From Acidobacteriota bacterium (GTDB lineage: Bacteria > Acidobacteriota > Terriglobia > Acidiferrales > UBA7541), in NCBI GenBank assembly GCA_003223325.1, contig QHYS01000039.1, positions 1-49,824 on the forward strand: 49,824 bases of DNA, read 5' to 3'. A program made the translations under genes and the position numbers. The notes under the pieces are model-generated. The model made no database searches. It saw only the letters and a list, made by a program, of their open reading frames with translations, and was not told the DNA's origin. Numbering within the stretch: position 1 is the first letter of the stretch; each line of letters opens with the position of its first letter. This document shows, one piece after another, positions 26,059 through 34,275 of this stretch.

Positions 26059-26811
26059 CTAATCGAGAATCAAGTCGCATTGACTGAGGGGCACAGGTGG
26101 CTTGCGCGGACGCAGTACCATGATCTCCTCTCCTTCGGCAATAAGAGCAGCATGCGCCAAGCCCAGAAATAATCCGTGTTCGACGACCCCGGAAATCTCC
26201 TTAAGCCTCATGGCTAACCCGCGAGGGTCCGCGATGAGGCCAAAATCGCAATCCACGACGTAATTCTGTTGATCGGTAAGGAAGGGCCTGTCTGGCCTCA
26301 GCTGGTCCATTCGCCATAAGGGACTGCCGCCGAGTTCTCCAACCTCATCCATGACCCACGGAGTGGCGAAAGGTGTGACTTCTAATGGCACGCGGCGCCG
26401 GCCAAGCTGCGCGACACGTTTGGAAGAGTCCGCTATGACTACAAAGTGCCGCGACGCCCGGGCCAGAATTTTCTCGCGTAGCAGCGCGCCCCCTGCGCCC
26501 TTGATCAAGCTCAGATCCGGGGCGATTTCGTCAGCACCGTCGACCGTGAGGTCCAGGCGTGCTCCGCGCCGCGGTTCAGAAATCGATATGCCGAGCTCTT
26601 TAGCCCGGGCCGCTGTGTGCAGAGAAGAAGCCACGGCGTTTATTTTTAGTTCTCCCTGACGTACCGCTTCCGCCAGCAAGGCCAGAAAAAAGCTGGCCGT
26701 CGATCCGGTCCCCAAGCCAAGGAGCATATGGTTCCGAACGTATCGAACGGCGGCCTGCGCTGCAGCCTGCTTTTCTTTTTCTAACTGTTCGCCGGTTTTT
26801 GAAGAGCCCAC
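26059..26811 (-). CDS. rpiA: Ribose-5-phosphate isomerase A
   Basis: This enzyme interconverts ribose 5-phosphate and ribulose 5-phosphate in the pentose phosphate pathway. Motifs: GLGTGSTASFF (phosphate loop), DLTVDGADEI (catalytic Asp region), IKGAGGALLREKI with the active-site Lys, and VTPFA. The C-terminal part continues to a normal family end. I use a GTG at 26811, giving 250 residues; the frame is open to 27000, but that part overlaps the divergent glycosylase gene and does not look like RpiA. Usual length is about 220-235, so translation may begin slightly later. No ribosome site stands out. Confidence 0.92.
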   Translation of the reverse strand: MGSSKTGEQLEKEKQAAAQAAVRYVRNHMLLGLGTGSTASFFLALLAEAVRQGELKINAVASSLHTAARAKELGISISEPRRGARLDLTVDGADEIAPDLSLIKGAGGALLREKILARASRHFVVIADSSKRVAQLGRRRVPLEVTPFATPWVMDEVGELGGSPLWRMDQLRPDRPFLTDQQNYVVDCDFGLIADPRGLAMRLKEISGVVEHGLFLGLAHAALIAEGEEIMVLRPRKPPVPLSQCDLILD

Positions 26812-26812
26812 A

Positions 26813-27481
26813 ATGGCAAGGATATACTCGAATGGCGTGCGGGGATCATCCGAAAAAGCTGGCCGAAACGTTGCCAGAAGCTTTCGCGTGCGGCGCTTGC
26901 GCCGAAGTGAACTTCCCATACCAACGTTGGAGCTCGCGCAATTTCTGATTGGTAAAACCCTGGTGCACGATCTTCCGGAGGGCCGGATAAGCGGACGCAT
27001 CGTGGAAACAGAAGGCTATCCGCCCGGTGACGCGGCCGGACACGCGTTTCGCGGCGAAACACCACGCAATCGTTCGCTTTTTCTAAAGCGCGGCCATGCC
27101 TACGTGCATTTCGCCTATGGCTCCTGCTGGCTCATCAACGTCACGAGTGAGCGACCGGGCGTTGGAGGAGGCGTTCTTCTGCGCGCTCTCGAACCGCTGG
27201 AAGGAGTCGGCTTGATGCAACACGAAGATCGCAAAGCCGTGCGGCTTTGCGATCTGGCGCGAGGACCAGGCCGGCTGGCCGCTGCCTTACATATTGACAA
27301 GCGCTCTGACGGCGTCGACCTTTGTGCCAAGGGGCCACTGTGGCTGGGCACTGCTGCTTGGATCCCGAAGGCGGTCGGTAAGAGCGTGCGCATTGGAATT
27401 ACGCGCGCAGCTCGCCGGTGCTTTCGTCTTTATGAACGGGGTAATCCTTGCGTCAGCGGACCTACTCGGCTGCGCCAGTAA
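26813..27481 (+). CDS. 3-methyladenine DNA glycosylase (AAG/MPG family)
   Basis: This base-excision repair enzyme removes alkylated purines. Family motifs: LIGKTLVH, the catalytic IVETEGYPPGDAAGHAF segment, PRNRSLFLKRGHAYVHFAYG, NVTSE, VLLRALEPLEG and GPGRLAAALHI, and the C-terminal GNPCVSGP. The ATG at 26813 gives 222 residues but lies 2 bases from the proposed rpiA start; a GTG at 26888 would leave room for a divergent promoter and still keep the whole domain (which begins about LPIPTLELAQ). The coding sequence contains a perfect 13-bp palindrome at 27227-27254. Confidence 0.88.
   Translation: MARIYSNGVRGSSEKAGRNVARSFRVRRLRRSELPIPTLELAQFLIGKTLVHDLPEGRISGRIVETEGYPPGDAAGHAFRGETPRNRSLFLKRGHAYVHFAYGSCWLINVTSERPGVGGGVLLRALEPLEGVGLMQHEDRKAVRLCDLARGPGRLAAALHIDKRSDGVDLCAKGPLWLGTAAWIPKAVGKSVRIGITRAARRCFRLYERGNPCVSGPTRLRQ
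27227..27254. repeat. Perfect 13-bp inverted repeat inside the glycosylase gene
   Basis: GATCGCAAAGCCG (27227-27239) and CGGCTTTGCGATC (27242-27254) are exact reverse complements with only TG between them. It encodes EDRKAVRLCDLA, a spot where homologues vary in length, just before the conserved GPGRLA. It could be a small palindromic insertion. Confidence 0.85.
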
Positions 27482-27525
27482 CGCTGGACTCCCCTTCCTG
27501 AACCGCCTCCTGAAAGAGGGGCTGG

Positions 27526-28122
27526 CTAGTTTGCCATATCCCTTGTCAACTGGCCGATCGCATGAACGCTCACCTGGACTGTATCGCTGGCGCGGAGAAT
27601 AAATGTGCTGGGATTCTTGAGCCCCCAGGAGAGGTAGGGAACCGAGAAACTGGCGTCCAGAGTGAAATCCGAATCAGAGATCCGCACATTCACCGGAATT
27701 ACCATCTCGTGATCGTGGCCATGAAGACGGAACGTGCCTTTCACTTGGACCTGCGAATCGCCCGACATCTGGACGCCCCCTTCAACCTCGTGAGGAGCAA
27801 AAGTGATCTCCGGATACCTCTGACTCTCGAGTATCTCTCGATGCATTTTTGAATCGCGGCCGCTATTCCCGCTTTCACCGCTGGCCGCGTCCGCTACGAG
27901 CAAACCCGAGGCTTTTCCCGTTAACGGATCGAAGCTCACTTTGCCGCTTTTCAAGCTGAACGTGCCGTGCACGATGTGTAGGGAGGTCCTAAGTGTAAAG
28001 TGCAGGGCCGTGCGTGCGGGATCGAGTTCAAGCGAGGCCTGCTGAGCAGATGCCGGGACGACAAACTGCATCGCCAGCCAGGTAACGAATAAAGGTAAGA
28101 AGTGCCGCAGAAATGTTCTCAT
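27526..28122 (-). CDS. YceI-family periplasmic protein
   Basis: This 198-residue protein has a signal peptide (PLFVTWLAMQFVVPASAQQ) and a YceI/lipocalin-like domain: LDPARTALHFTLRTSLHIVHGTF-type start, GKVSFDPLTG, MHREILESQRYPEITF, and VKGTFRLHGHDHEMVIPV. YceI proteins bind isoprenoid-like lipids in a beta-barrel and occur in the periplasm. The gene follows an FAD oxidoreductase gene by 39 bases on the same strand. That neighbour belongs to the geranylgeranyl-reductase-like group, so an isoprenoid link for both is possible but inferred. Confidence 0.88.
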   Translation of the reverse strand: MRTFLRHFLPLFVTWLAMQFVVPASAQQASLELDPARTALHFTLRTSLHIVHGTFSLKSGKVSFDPLTGKASGLLVADAASGESGNSGRDSKMHREILESQRYPEITFAPHEVEGGVQMSGDSQVQVKGTFRLHGHDHEMVIPVNVRISDSDFTLDASFSVPYLSWGLKNPSTFILRASDTVQVSVHAIGQLTRDMAN

Positions 28123-28161
28123 TAGAGGAGCGATTTATTCTCGCTTGATGCTATTCCCGGC

Positions 28162-29328
28162 TCATAGCTCCCAGCCTGGACGGAACAGGCGGCACCCCAA
28201 TCGCAGGGCATTGCCCAGGCCGAATCTCGAAAACGTAAGCTCTCCCACATTAACGTCAAGCAAGCGGGAAAAGAGGGAAGGCTCAGCTGCCAAGATGCGC
28301 AAAGCTCGCTGGCGCCACTGCGGATGAGCATCCATCGTGAGCATAAGCCGGGACATTAGGCGCGGTGCCCTGCCAATCCGATCATGAGCCGCCTGATAGC
28401 TGTGCAATTGGTTAGATTGCGCGCGCGAGAGATGGCCCTCGGAGCGTTTGATAGCCTCGACCAGCGCAACCGCCTGCCTAAAAGCGAGGCCAATGCCCTC
28501 GCCGGTAAGCGGATCGACCGAACCGGAAGCGTCGCCAACCAGTGCGCATCGACCATGACAGACGCGCCTCAAACGGCGCAGTGCGGCTCGAGTGCCACGC
28601 ACTTTACCTAGAGCGCACACGTTGCGCAGCCGAGAGGCAAGCGCAGGGACCTGGTCGAAAGCATCACGAAACCGCAAGCCGGGGCGGCGCGAAGTGACCG
28701 CGATACACAGTTCCTCGGAGGCGATTGGGGCAACGACAATCTGGCAGTCACGTGCCCAATAGACCTCAACAAAATCGGTCCAGGGAGTCGTACAAAAATG
28801 CTGACGGGCAGCAAAACGGATCTGCTCGTATCGGGTTTGCTCGAGGGCCGCCCATTTGCGGGACGGGGAGGATTCTCCATCCGCGCCAATCACCCATTTG
28901 CAATGCACTGGCCGGCCTTCGCAGAACACTTGGCCGTCACGACCTAAACTGACGCGACAGCCCCATAAAAGGGCAACGCCAAGCCCGGCGGCGCGCTCCA
29001 CGAGCTTCGCATGTAACACCGTTCGGCGGAGGCCGAGGCCGAAGCCCTGGCTGAACTCAGCTTCGACACACGTCAAGCTATCCGCATCGCGAAAACGAAT
29101 GCCGCGCAGAGGAACAGCCTCACCATGCCCGACGGTGATGCCCAACTTTTTCATAGCCGATAAGGTGTCCGGCATCAAGCCTTCGCCGCAAACCTTATCG
29201 ATTGGAGGATGACTATGATCCGCTACGGCGACACCCAGACCATGCTGCGCGGCTACAATTGCAGTGCCAAGACCGGCCGGCCCGCCACCGATAATAAAAA
29301 TATCCAGCGGCTGTGCAGAGAAGCTCAT
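28162..29328 (-). CDS. FAD-dependent oxidoreductase (geranylgeranyl-reductase-like)
   Basis: The 388-residue protein begins with a classical FAD-binding motif, IFIIGGGPAGLGTAIVA (about residues 10-26), then the KVCGEGLMPDTL block and RRTVLHAKLVERA. The second FAD motif GDASGSVDPLTGEGIGLAF is at about residues 270-288. Order and spacing match group A flavin monooxygenases and the geranylgeranyl reductases. The actual substrate is unknown. I use the ATG at 29328 since the FAD motif starts soon after; the nine codons above it look non-coding. It probably shares a transcript with the YceI gene downstream. Confidence 0.88.
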   Translation of the reverse strand: MSFSAQPLDIFIIGGGPAGLGTAIVAAQHGLGVAVADHSHPPIDKVCGEGLMPDTLSAMKKLGITVGHGEAVPLRGIRFRDADSLTCVEAEFSQGFGLGLRRTVLHAKLVERAAGLGVALLWGCRVSLGRDGQVFCEGRPVHCKWVIGADGESSPSRKWAALEQTRYEQIRFAARQHFCTTPWTDFVEVYWARDCQIVVAPIASEELCIAVTSRRPGLRFRDAFDQVPALASRLRNVCALGKVRGTRAALRRLRRVCHGRCALVGDASGSVDPLTGEGIGLAFRQAVALVEAIKRSEGHLSRAQSNQLHSYQAAHDRIGRAPRLMSRLMLTMDAHPQWRQRALRILAAEPSLFSRLLDVNVGELTFSRFGLGNALRLGCRLFRPGWEL

Positions 29329-29436
29329 TCGTGCGTTTGACCTGCCATGACACATTGTTTAAGGCAGTTTAGACGAAAAAGAAGGGCTGCGGGTTGGAAG
29401 CGAATTTAGGATTCATGCTGCGAAGGCGGGGTTAGT

Positions 29437-29677
29437 TCAACCTTGGCTAACAGCCTTCCGGCTAGGTCGAAGAGCCCGCTCCGCTACAGGGTCCAGCAGA
29501 CGCAGGACGTGTTCGCCCACTTCTGGATCGAAACGATAAGACAAAACGGAATCAGCCGCGGCGATATCCGCGGCCAGTTCCAACTCAGGATTCTCCACAA
29601 TAATGTCGCCTATTGCGGATGCGCAACTCCGTCTCCACCTGCATCGGAATTCTTACTTCTGCTCGACTCTTAGGCAT
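29437..29677 (-). pseudogene. Small conserved-looking ORF with a +1 frame break
   Basis: On the minus strand an ATG at 29677 gives MPKSRAEVRIPMQVETELRI. One base too many near the CC at about 29617-29620 then shifts the frame, and the neighbouring frame continues IGDIIVENPELELAADIAA, SVLSYRFDPEVGEHV and LLDPVAERALRPSRK to a TGA at 29437-29439. Both parts have good codon character and join naturally if one C is removed, giving 79 residues. A GTG at 29598 could also start the second half alone (53 residues). No family is recognised. The gene is divergent from the one at 29758 with 80 bases between. Confidence 0.5.
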
Positions 29678-29745
29678 ACGAATCTTCCCGCTCGACTGTA
29701 TCACTCGGTTTGATGCAGGAAGAGGCAGTTCGAGTACGTCCGCGA

Positions 29746-29751
29746 TATAAT
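29746..29751 (+). promoter_or_regulatory. TATAAT box placed for a leaderless transcript
   Basis: A perfect TATAAT in the context GCGATATAAT ends 6 bases before the ATG at 29758. No ribosome site or clear -35 box is present. Spacing matches that of the DUF983 gene at 23915. Confidence 0.6.
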
Positions 29752-29757
29752 GCGAAC

Positions 29758-30186
29758 ATGCGTTATCTAGTGCGTGGGCGAGTTAAGCCCGGTCGAGAGG
29801 CGGATCTGTTGGAAGCGATCGAGAGGTGCACTCTCGGTCGCGGCTCGGTAGCCGAGGGCGAGTATCTGCGCAACATGAAGGACGCACGGCAGTGCGGAGA
29901 CGAGACTACCTGCTGGGTTGAGGTGTGTTATTGCCCGAGCCCGCTACTGGAAGAGCGGCCCTACTGGGAGGAATATTTCGACCTCACCCGCGTACAGGAC
30001 GCCCACGATCGTCGCCGCTGCCGGGATGAAAATGGGAGTGAACCTTGGGCCTGCAGTACCTGCGATTGTACCCAAAGGCTCGAGCAACGGTTGGCCGAGA
30101 CCGGCGAGCGCTTTCTCCATGTGCTCCGCCGGAAAGTCAAGACGGATTCGATGGCAGCTCGTACACTCACGGGCAGCGAGAAATGA
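29758..30186 (+). CDS. Cys-rich small protein of unknown function
   Basis: From the ATG at 29758 the product has 142 residues. It starts with a compact alpha/beta segment (MRYLVRGRVKPGREADLLEAI, written here in part: VRGRVKPGREADLLEA) reminiscent of small dimeric alpha/beta-barrel proteins. It contains three Cys groups: ERCTLG; RQCGDETTCWVEVCYC; and ACSTCDCT. The last could bind a metal. I recall similar uncharacterised proteins in Acidobacteriota but no named family. A longer frame to 29710 is possible, but the TATAAT box 6 bases before 29758 fixes this start better. The tail after about residue 125 is basic. Confidence 0.7.
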   Translation: MRYLVRGRVKPGREADLLEAIERCTLGRGSVAEGEYLRNMKDARQCGDETTCWVEVCYCPSPLLEERPYWEEYFDLTRVQDAHDRRRCRDENGSEPWACSTCDCTQRLEQRLAETGERFLHVLRRKVKTDSMAARTLTGSEK

Positions 30187-30289
30187 GTCTTTTGCTTCGC
30201 TTTGCGTGCAAAGCTCACTTCGCCATCTCCTCCAGGCCACCGCAAAGAAGGTAGAATAATCCAACGGTAGTCCCGCAAAGTTGGTAGCC

Positions 30290-31264
30290 ATGGAGTTGCA
30301 CTTGCACCTTTGCTCGCCGCTGGTTAACTGGTCCAAATGGCGCCGCCATCCGGAGCGCTTTAGGAAAGCGATTCTCTGTGACGTCACGCTTGCGCTTTCG
30401 ATTGCGGGGTCAATGTGTGCTTTGGCCTTTGCACAGAATCCAGCACCCGCACAAGACAGGGCCCATTCGCCCTTGGATGCGGCTCGTATCATCCCCTTCC
30501 TCGACGAGACACTGACGTGGTACCGGCAAATGACCCTCTGTCAACAAATCGCTAACGATCCGAGCGAAGTGACTTTAGTGAGCGAAAATCGCCAGATTGC
30601 GGATCAGATTGTGCGCCTCAGTTTTGATTTCGCGAGGGCGGAAGCTGATGCCCTCGCCGGCAGCCATGGCTCGAGCCCGTTTCAAGCCCACAATGGAGGC
30701 ACGCCACAACAACAGTCGCTTCTGAAGACCGAGCAGGCGGCCGATGAGGAGGTCAAAAAGACAGAATCGGAGCTGAATTCGCTGAAACAGAAACTGGCGA
30801 CGGCTACCGCCCGGCAGCGTGAGCTTTTGCAATCGCAGATAGTAGATGTTCAGGGCGAACTGGATCTCGCGAAGACTCGCAAGGACGCCATTCACAACAT
30901 GGTTGAATTCGTTGCCGGCGCGGGCGGGGGCCAGGCGGGCGGACTGAGAGGACAAATCGACGCTCTGGCGGCATCCGTACCAACGATTGCAGCGGCGGGT
31001 TCGGCCGGCGGCAATCCGGTCAATGCGAAGGACCAGAGTAATGCGAGTACGGAGGCCACAGCCAGCGAGCCCACCGGAATTGGGGGTCTCGGCGCGCAGA
31101 GCTTTTCGAGATCTCGCGCAAGCTCAATTCTCGAATTCGGTTGTATTCCCGTGCTCAAGCCGAGCGTCCATCTGGGACTTACACCTTCGGCCCTTGGAGC
31201 TCCGCACCCATCAGTCTGCGAACTGAGGCGGGCGCGGGCTGAGAATGTGCCGGCGTGCGCGTAA
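30290..31264 (+). CDS. Secreted coiled-coil protein, probably a truncated mechanosensitive-channel-like N-terminus
   Basis: The N-terminus is charged and then has a signal or membrane segment (LALSIAGSMCALAFAQ). After cleavage come FLDETLTWYRQMTLCQQIA and a region with SENRQIADQIVRLSFDFARA. A long helix follows, EEVKKTESELNSLKQKLA and RQRELLQSQIVDVQGEL, probably a coiled coil. I associate this order with the periplasmic part of MscS-like channels from Acidobacteriota. No channel spans or MscS beta domain follow. Near 31085, at a run of five G, the frame seems to slip: another frame gives SRRAELFEISRKLNS, as expected of the family, and stops near 31240. The C-terminal 55 residues as written are therefore doubtful. 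Start at 30290 (second ATG) is chosen over 30281. Confidence 0.6.
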   Translation: MELHLHLCSPLVNWSKWRRHPERFRKAILCDVTLALSIAGSMCALAFAQNPAPAQDRAHSPLDAARIIPFLDETLTWYRQMTLCQQIANDPSEVTLVSENRQIADQIVRLSFDFARAEADALAGSHGSSPFQAHNGGTPQQQSLLKTEQAADEEVKKTESELNSLKQKLATATARQRELLQSQIVDVQGELDLAKTRKDAIHNMVEFVAGAGGGQAGGLRGQIDALAASVPTIAAAGSAGGNPVNAKDQSNASTEATASEPTGIGGLGAQSFSRSRASSILEFGCIPVLKPSVHLGLTPSALGAPHPSVCELRRARAENVPACA

Positions 31265-31278
31265 TCTCTGTCTAGGCT

Positions 31279-34275
31279 TTAGGGCTTGTTGGACGTCGAC
31301 TGCGTCGCTGCCAGCTTCAATATCTCGGCCAAGTGGAGAGCTTTTCGGCCCGTAAGCTGCGCGATCTGCTCGCGGCAACTGAAGCCATCCGAGACGATGA
31401 GGGTTTCGGGCGCGGCTGCTCTTACCGCGGGCAAAAGCACCCTTTCTCCTACCGCGCGGGAGATTTCGTATTTCTCGCGCTCGAATCCAAATGCGCCGGC
31501 CATTCCGCAGCAGCCCGAGTCGAGAGACTCCAATTCGACGCTCATGCTCCGCAGCAGGCCTTCTTCATCGCTCAGAGTCATCAGGGATTTGTGGTGACAA
31601 TGTCCATGCAGCAGCACCTTTCGGTGAAGCTTGGGAGCTGTATAGCCGGCTGCATGGGAGTGCAAGAACTCACTCAGCAGGAAAGTCTGTTGGCGTAATC
31701 GCGCGGCCCGGGCCTCTCTCGGAAACAGACCGCGCAACTCATCTCGAAAGACCGAGGCACAACTCGGCTCGAGTACAACGATCGGCAAACCCGAATCGAT
31801 TTCAGCTCCCAACAACTGCATGATCCGGACGAGATATTTCTTGGCGCGGTCGAGCATCCCAAAATCATAGAGCGGGCGTCCACAGCACAGGGGCAACTGT
31901 GGGACGGTCACCTCAAATCCAGCTCCCTCCAGAACCTCCAGGGCCGCCTGGCCGATCCCAGGATGAAAATGGTTGGTAAAAGTATCGGGCCACAATATGA
32001 CCTTGCGCTTATGAGCGATCGTAGTTGAAGTTTGGGAGTTTGACGCTTGCGGCACCGAGACTTTCCGAGATCGGGCCCATCTTTGAAACGTGCGGGTTGC
32101 GAACCGTGGCATCTCTCTCTCATTCGGAAGGCCCAACAACAAACGAAGCACGTGGTCGAAACCCGGTGCATGGCTAAAGAAGTTTGTAGTGCGCGGAGCG
32201 AGTGAGGCAAGCTGCGCCCAGCGGTCGATGCGGCCGAAAAAGTGGGCGTTCAATGGCCGAGTCCTGCCCTCGTAATAATGCGAAAGGAATTCGGCGCGAT
32301 AAGTGGCGATATCCACGTTCGTGGGGCATTCCGATTTACAAGCCTTACAGGAAAGGCAGAGATCCAATGCCTTCCTGACGTGTTCATCCCGCCAAGCGTC
32401 GCGGACTACTTCGCCCTGCAGCAGCTCAAAAAGCATGTGAGCGCGCCCACGAGTGCTGTGCTGCTCCTCCAGCGTCACCATGTAGCTGGGGCACATGGCG
32501 CCAGCGTGTGTTTTCCGGCATTCGCCGAGACCCACGCAACGCACCGTGGCTTTGGCAAAGGAACCGCCGTCATCCGGGAAGTGAAAATGAGTTTTCGAAT
32601 CGTAGGGCTTGTAGTCCGCCCCTAAGCGCAGATTTTCGGTCGGCAAATAGGCATTCACGACCTTGTTGGGATTCATCTTATTGTCCGGATCCCAAGCAGC
32701 TTTGAACTCGCCAAAAGCCCTTACCAATTCCGGCCCAAACATCTTCGGCAACAATGCGCCACGCGACTGCCCATCTCCATGCTCGCCGGAAAGCGAGCCG
32801 CCGTAGCTGACCACGAGATCCGCAGCGCGTTCCACGAATTCCCCGTAGTTGCGAATGCCGGTTTCGCTCTCCAGATCGAAACTGACCCGCATGTGGATGC
32901 AGCCATGGCCGAAGTGTCCGTAGAAAGCGGCATGATAGTTGTATTCGTCGAGAAGCTTGCGGATATCGCGGAGATAGCCGCTCACTTTTTCCGGAGCCAC
33001 CGCGGCATCGTCCCAACCTTCCCATTCAGGAGGTGCCCCGGGCGCCGCCGCCGCTGCGCGCGCGCCGGATTCGCGAATCTTCCAAACCCACTTGGCCTCG
33101 CTATCGCTATATCGACGGATGTCTGGTCTTTCCGGGGATCGTCTAAATCGATCGGCAAGTTTGAGAGCCAGCGCCTGAGCCTGATCTGGGTGATCGCATC
33201 CAAATTCGACCAGCAAGATTCCTCTTCCCTCGGGAAGCAGTTCGAGATGGGGTGTGCCTTTCTTGCGGAGCCCGTCAACGATGCGACCCTCAAATCCTTC
33301 GAGTCCAATCGGGCCAAATTCCAGGATCGCGGGCACCTGTTCGGCGGCCATGAAGACGTCCGGGTAGCCCAATCCAACCAACGTCCTGTGCTGGGGGCTG
33401 TGAATCAGCCGGAGTTTGGCTTCGAGCACGGTGACGCACGTGCCTTCGGTGCCCACGAGCGCCCGGGCCACGTGGAAACCGTTCTCCGGAAGAAGCTGGT
33501 CCAGGTTGTAGCCAGAAACGCGCCGGGGAATCTTGGGATAACGCGTACGGATGAGAGGGCCGTATTGATCTCGAATGGTTCGGAGCTTTGCATAGATCTC
33601 TCCGCGGCGGCCACCTCGAGCAATAAGGGAATTCAGTTCGTCTTCCGAGGCCGCGCCAACGGTCAATTGCGTGCCATCGTAAAGCAGAACGCCGAGTTCT
33701 TCGACGTTGTCGACAGTCTTACCGGCAAGTAAGGAATGAGTCCCGCAGGAATTGTTCCCAATCATTCCGCCCAGCGTGCATCGGCTGTGGGTGGAAGGAT
33801 CGGGGCCAAACGTCAGATGGTGATTTTCGGCGCGCTCACGCAGGCGGTCCAGAACAACTCCCGGCTGAACACGGGCAACGCGGGCGTTCGGATCAAGGTC
33901 CAAAATTCGATTCATGTATTTGGTGAAATCCAGCACAACCGCGACATTGCAACACTGGCCCGCAAGGCTCGTGCCGGCTCCGCGGGGCAAAACCGGCGCG
34001 CCATACTTCTTGCATGCGACGACGCAGGCGATCACATCATCATCATCACGTGGAACCACGAGGCCAATGGGAATTTGACGATAGTTGGAGGCATCCGCGG
34101 CGTACAGCGCGCGACTGCCACGGTCGAAGCGGACTTCTCCCTTGACCGTTTTTTGCAGCTCCTTCTCGAGCTCTACCGCCGGGGCAAACGAATCCACAGG
34201 TTTGCCATGGGAGCTGAGCGGCAACGAAGCGATCGACTGCAAAGATGTTTGGGAGCCCGAGATCACAGATTTCAT
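31279..34275 (-). CDS. FAD/Fe-S 2-hydroxyacid dehydrogenase (GlcD-GlcF fusion, YdiJ-like)
   Basis: At 998 residues this matches the fused FAD/Fe-S family of D-2-hydroxyacid dehydrogenases (E. coli YdiJ about 1018). The FAD-binding domain shows PVLPRGAGTSLAGQ and the GPDPSTHSRCTLGGMIGNNS segment. The FAD-oxidase C-terminal domain includes GHFGHGCIHMRVSFD and GGSLSGEHGDGQSRG. Then come a ferredoxin-like region with CLSCKACKSECP (near residue 650) and two CCG motifs, LCCGRPLYDFG and DSGCCGMAGAFG. It oxidises a substrate such as D-lactate, 2-hydroxyglutarate or glycolate and passes electrons onward at the membrane. Its ATG overlaps the stop of the transporter gene (ATGA), so coupling is certain in form. 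Confidence 0.93.
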   Translation of the reverse strand: MKSVISGSQTSLQSIASLPLSSHGKPVDSFAPAVELEKELQKTVKGEVRFDRGSRALYAADASNYRQIPIGLVVPRDDDDVIACVVACKKYGAPVLPRGAGTSLAGQCCNVAVVLDFTKYMNRILDLDPNARVARVQPGVVLDRLRERAENHHLTFGPDPSTHSRCTLGGMIGNNSCGTHSLLAGKTVDNVEELGVLLYDGTQLTVGAASEDELNSLIARGGRRGEIYAKLRTIRDQYGPLIRTRYPKIPRRVSGYNLDQLLPENGFHVARALVGTEGTCVTVLEAKLRLIHSPQHRTLVGLGYPDVFMAAEQVPAILEFGPIGLEGFEGRIVDGLRKKGTPHLELLPEGRGILLVEFGCDHPDQAQALALKLADRFRRSPERPDIRRYSDSEAKWVWKIRESGARAAAAAPGAPPEWEGWDDAAVAPEKVSGYLRDIRKLLDEYNYHAAFYGHFGHGCIHMRVSFDLESETGIRNYGEFVERAADLVVSYGGSLSGEHGDGQSRGALLPKMFGPELVRAFGEFKAAWDPDNKMNPNKVVNAYLPTENLRLGADYKPYDSKTHFHFPDDGGSFAKATVRCVGLGECRKTHAGAMCPSYMVTLEEQHSTRGRAHMLFELLQGEVVRDAWRDEHVRKALDLCLSCKACKSECPTNVDIATYRAEFLSHYYEGRTRPLNAHFFGRIDRWAQLASLAPRTTNFFSHAPGFDHVLRLLLGLPNEREMPRFATRTFQRWARSRKVSVPQASNSQTSTTIAHKRKVILWPDTFTNHFHPGIGQAALEVLEGAGFEVTVPQLPLCCGRPLYDFGMLDRAKKYLVRIMQLLGAEIDSGLPIVVLEPSCASVFRDELRGLFPREARAARLRQQTFLLSEFLHSHAAGYTAPKLHRKVLLHGHCHHKSLMTLSDEEGLLRSMSVELESLDSGCCGMAGAFGFEREKYEISRAVGERVLLPAVRAAAPETLIVSDGFSCREQIAQLTGRKALHLAEILKLAATQSTSNKP

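Noticed and set aside
32779-33732. Plus-strand open frame of 317 codons opposite the hydroxyacid dehydrogenase
   Set aside because: The opposite strand carries complete FAD and Fe-S motifs in frame; this one shows none.
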